Shown: positions 62,619-64,000 of the stretch, piece after piece
Layout of the letters: every line of letters starts with the position of its first letter
Numbering within the stretch: the first letter of the stretch is position 1
DNA from: Corticium candelabrum
Taxonomy: Eukaryota; Porifera; Homoscleromorpha; Homosclerophorida; Plakinidae
Reading direction: 5' to 3'
Length of the DNA stretch: 64,000 bases
Assembly: GCF_963422355.1 (NCBI RefSeq)
Contig: NC_085087.1
Coordinates: 4,606,509-4,670,508, forward strand
Position numbers and translations under genes: made by a program
Notes under the pieces: model-generated
The model's database searches: none
Told to the model about the DNA's origin: nothing
The model's input: the letters and a program-made list of their open reading frames with translations, nothing else

Positions 62619-64000
62619 TTATTCATCGGTCTCACTAAAAGGCTTACACACCTCGTATAGATGTCTCGTACCAACCTCGAGGTACTTTATTCTACTGATC
62701 ACCTGATTGAAGTAAAAGATTCTTTTCTTCGCTATCAACTGCGCACCGAGCCAAGAACTGTACCAACAGTGGAGTTTACGTTCGACATGGATGCATTCCT
62801 TTGCCTTTGCAACGTCGGCGTACAAGTTCGCTTTCATTGCAGCTTTAACAATGTCTTTCTTTAGTCGAGTGTCGAAGTTTGGAAACCCAGTGGTGCCGCC
62901 AGACAGCATGACGTGCTGTAATAGATCACGATATCGTTTGTCTTTTTGTTTCATGGCACAGTCCACCACTGCCTGTGGGATTCCGATCAGAAACGGACGT
63001 CCCCCGCCACTAAAAAGTACTTCCGTCTCGGAAAATCGCTCTCGACCGATTCGAAATATCTAACAAACAGAAAATTGTGCTTTGAATTGTTGAAAGTGCA
63101 CGGGTTTTAACGTTACGTGTTTGTTTTGTTAAGCCTGTGTATATAGAATACTATACGTATTGGTTTAAATCAAAGGCGCAACGTGACGCTGCGGCGTCTT
63201 GCGTCTTTGTGTCCAACTCCTGCATGTGTCGTCGTTATGGCGTTCGCATTACTGCAACGCATACGACGCACGGCTGAAGGAGAATTAGAGGCTGGCGGGT
63301 TCACATTAAAAATACGCAGCACCTTGCGTCTTGCGTTTTCCCTTGCGCCCAGAGCATTCACATTTGACGTTAGTTTCTGCGTTTGTCTAGTTAGAGCGCG
63401 CATCTTCTTCGATAACGTATTTACGTACGGCTTCCGCTATACTGGTCGCGTGGCCAGCCCCTCCCCATTCCCACGCTTGCCTTTTAGAATTTCCGTCTCT
63501 GTAAAGAGGATGTTGCACATCCTACAAACAGTGGTAGCTCCTCACACGTTCCCCGAAAGTCACGGTTACTTTGTCCGCCATTGATATATTAATTTCAATG
63601 CGTGCATGAACGCAAGACGCACAAATCGGATTCAAGAAACAGAACTCGTACTACATCTTGCGTCAACGCTGCGTCAAACGCTGCGGTGTATTCTGCATCG
63701 TGTCAATCTAATGTGAACCCGCAAGAAAAAACGCAAGTCTTTGACGCAAGAACGCAAGGCGACTTAGCACGACACAAGACATAAAAGCAGTCGTACTTTT
63801 AGTGGATGCTTTTTGTATCTTGTAAACACCTCAGGTTATAGTTACACGGTATTTACTAGACTTACCTCTCGACCGATAATTGTCGGGTCTATTGTAATGG
63901 GCTGCGGTTGACATCCCGGCATAAAGTAACTGTAGTCTCTAGTCCACAGATCCTCCTTCAAGTCGTTGAATAGACTCATCATGTGAGCGGTGGGATGACC
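62619..64000 (-). CDS. Divergent actin-like protein 3, 3' part only
   Basis: Minus-strand exons 64000-63866 (open at the window edge, ends ...TIIGRE in phase 0) and 63059-62619 (146 residues plus stop, phase 0). The joined reading follows the C-terminal half of actin: MSLFNDLKEDLW, IFRIGRERFSETEVLF, IPQAVVDCAMKQ, HVMLSGGTTGFPNFDTRL (adenosine-site loop), WYSSWLGAQLIA. The MLSGGTT motif is closer to actin than the matching parts of the other two actin-like genes. The C-terminus (CKPFSETDE) is not the actin one. The 5' exons lie outside the window. Confidence 0.8.
63294..63721. mobile_element. MITE-like inverted repeat in the intron of actin-like gene 3
   Basis: GCGGGTTCACATTA (63295) pairs with TAATGTGAACCCGC (ending about 63722). 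CGCAAGAC-type repeats lie on both sides, so the true element may extend to about 63170-63765. Confidence 0.6.

Overview
This window is eukaryotic, most likely from an invertebrate animal genome. It has GT-AG introns, intron-split Ig/FN3 modules with phase-1 borders, ankyrin and Death-domain genes, a Roc-COR protein, GT29 sialyltransferase genes, tRNA-derived SINEs, LINE and Ty3/gypsy remnants, and very long GT/CA microsatellites. The mix fits an early-branching metazoan. A sponge is a reasonable guess, possibly a homoscleromorph, since GT29 genes have been reported in that group. No marker in the window proves the taxon.

Layout, left to right. (1) 1-9540: a near-identical 2.9-kb tandem duplication, each unit with an intronless GT29 gene (1682-2650, 4627-5595). 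A third, degenerate copy of the unit's flank is split by a decayed Ty3/gypsy element (6344-9384). (2) 10835-12766: a four-exon gene for a secreted Cupin_5 (DUF985) protein. (3) 14507-18819: a three-exon divergent actin-like gene whose introns hold a 555-bp GT tract and several repeat families. (4) 19150-20640: the tail of a LINE, then a SINE between GT tracts. (5) 21467-29443 (-): an ankyrin-Roc-COR-Death gene with about one ankyrin repeat per 99-bp exon. (6) 30442-38504 (-): a 12-exon transmembrane receptor of 1244 residues with three Ig domains, four FN3 domains and a long tyrosine-motif tail. (7) 38863-42820 (-): a second decayed Ty3/gypsy element. (8) 43315-48497 (-): a LINE fragment, then an ankyrin/coiled-coil/Death gene (nine exons, 388 residues). 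(9) 51784-55634 (-): a second divergent actin-like gene. (10) 56575-61430: a large inverted duplication with two tail-to-tail GT29 genes and a palindromic MITE at its centre. (11) 62619-64000 (-): the 3' exons of a third actin-like gene, running off the window.

Three local gene families stand out: four GT29 genes, three actin-like genes and two ankyrin-Death genes. The receptor, with its ITAM-like tail, lies between the two ankyrin-Death genes on the same strand. This invites, but does not prove, a receptor-adaptor signalling role. Exon structures were read by eye from splice sites and reading-frame phase. For the receptor, the ankyrin-Death gene, the cupin gene and the first actin-like gene, the exon lengths sum to an intact frame.
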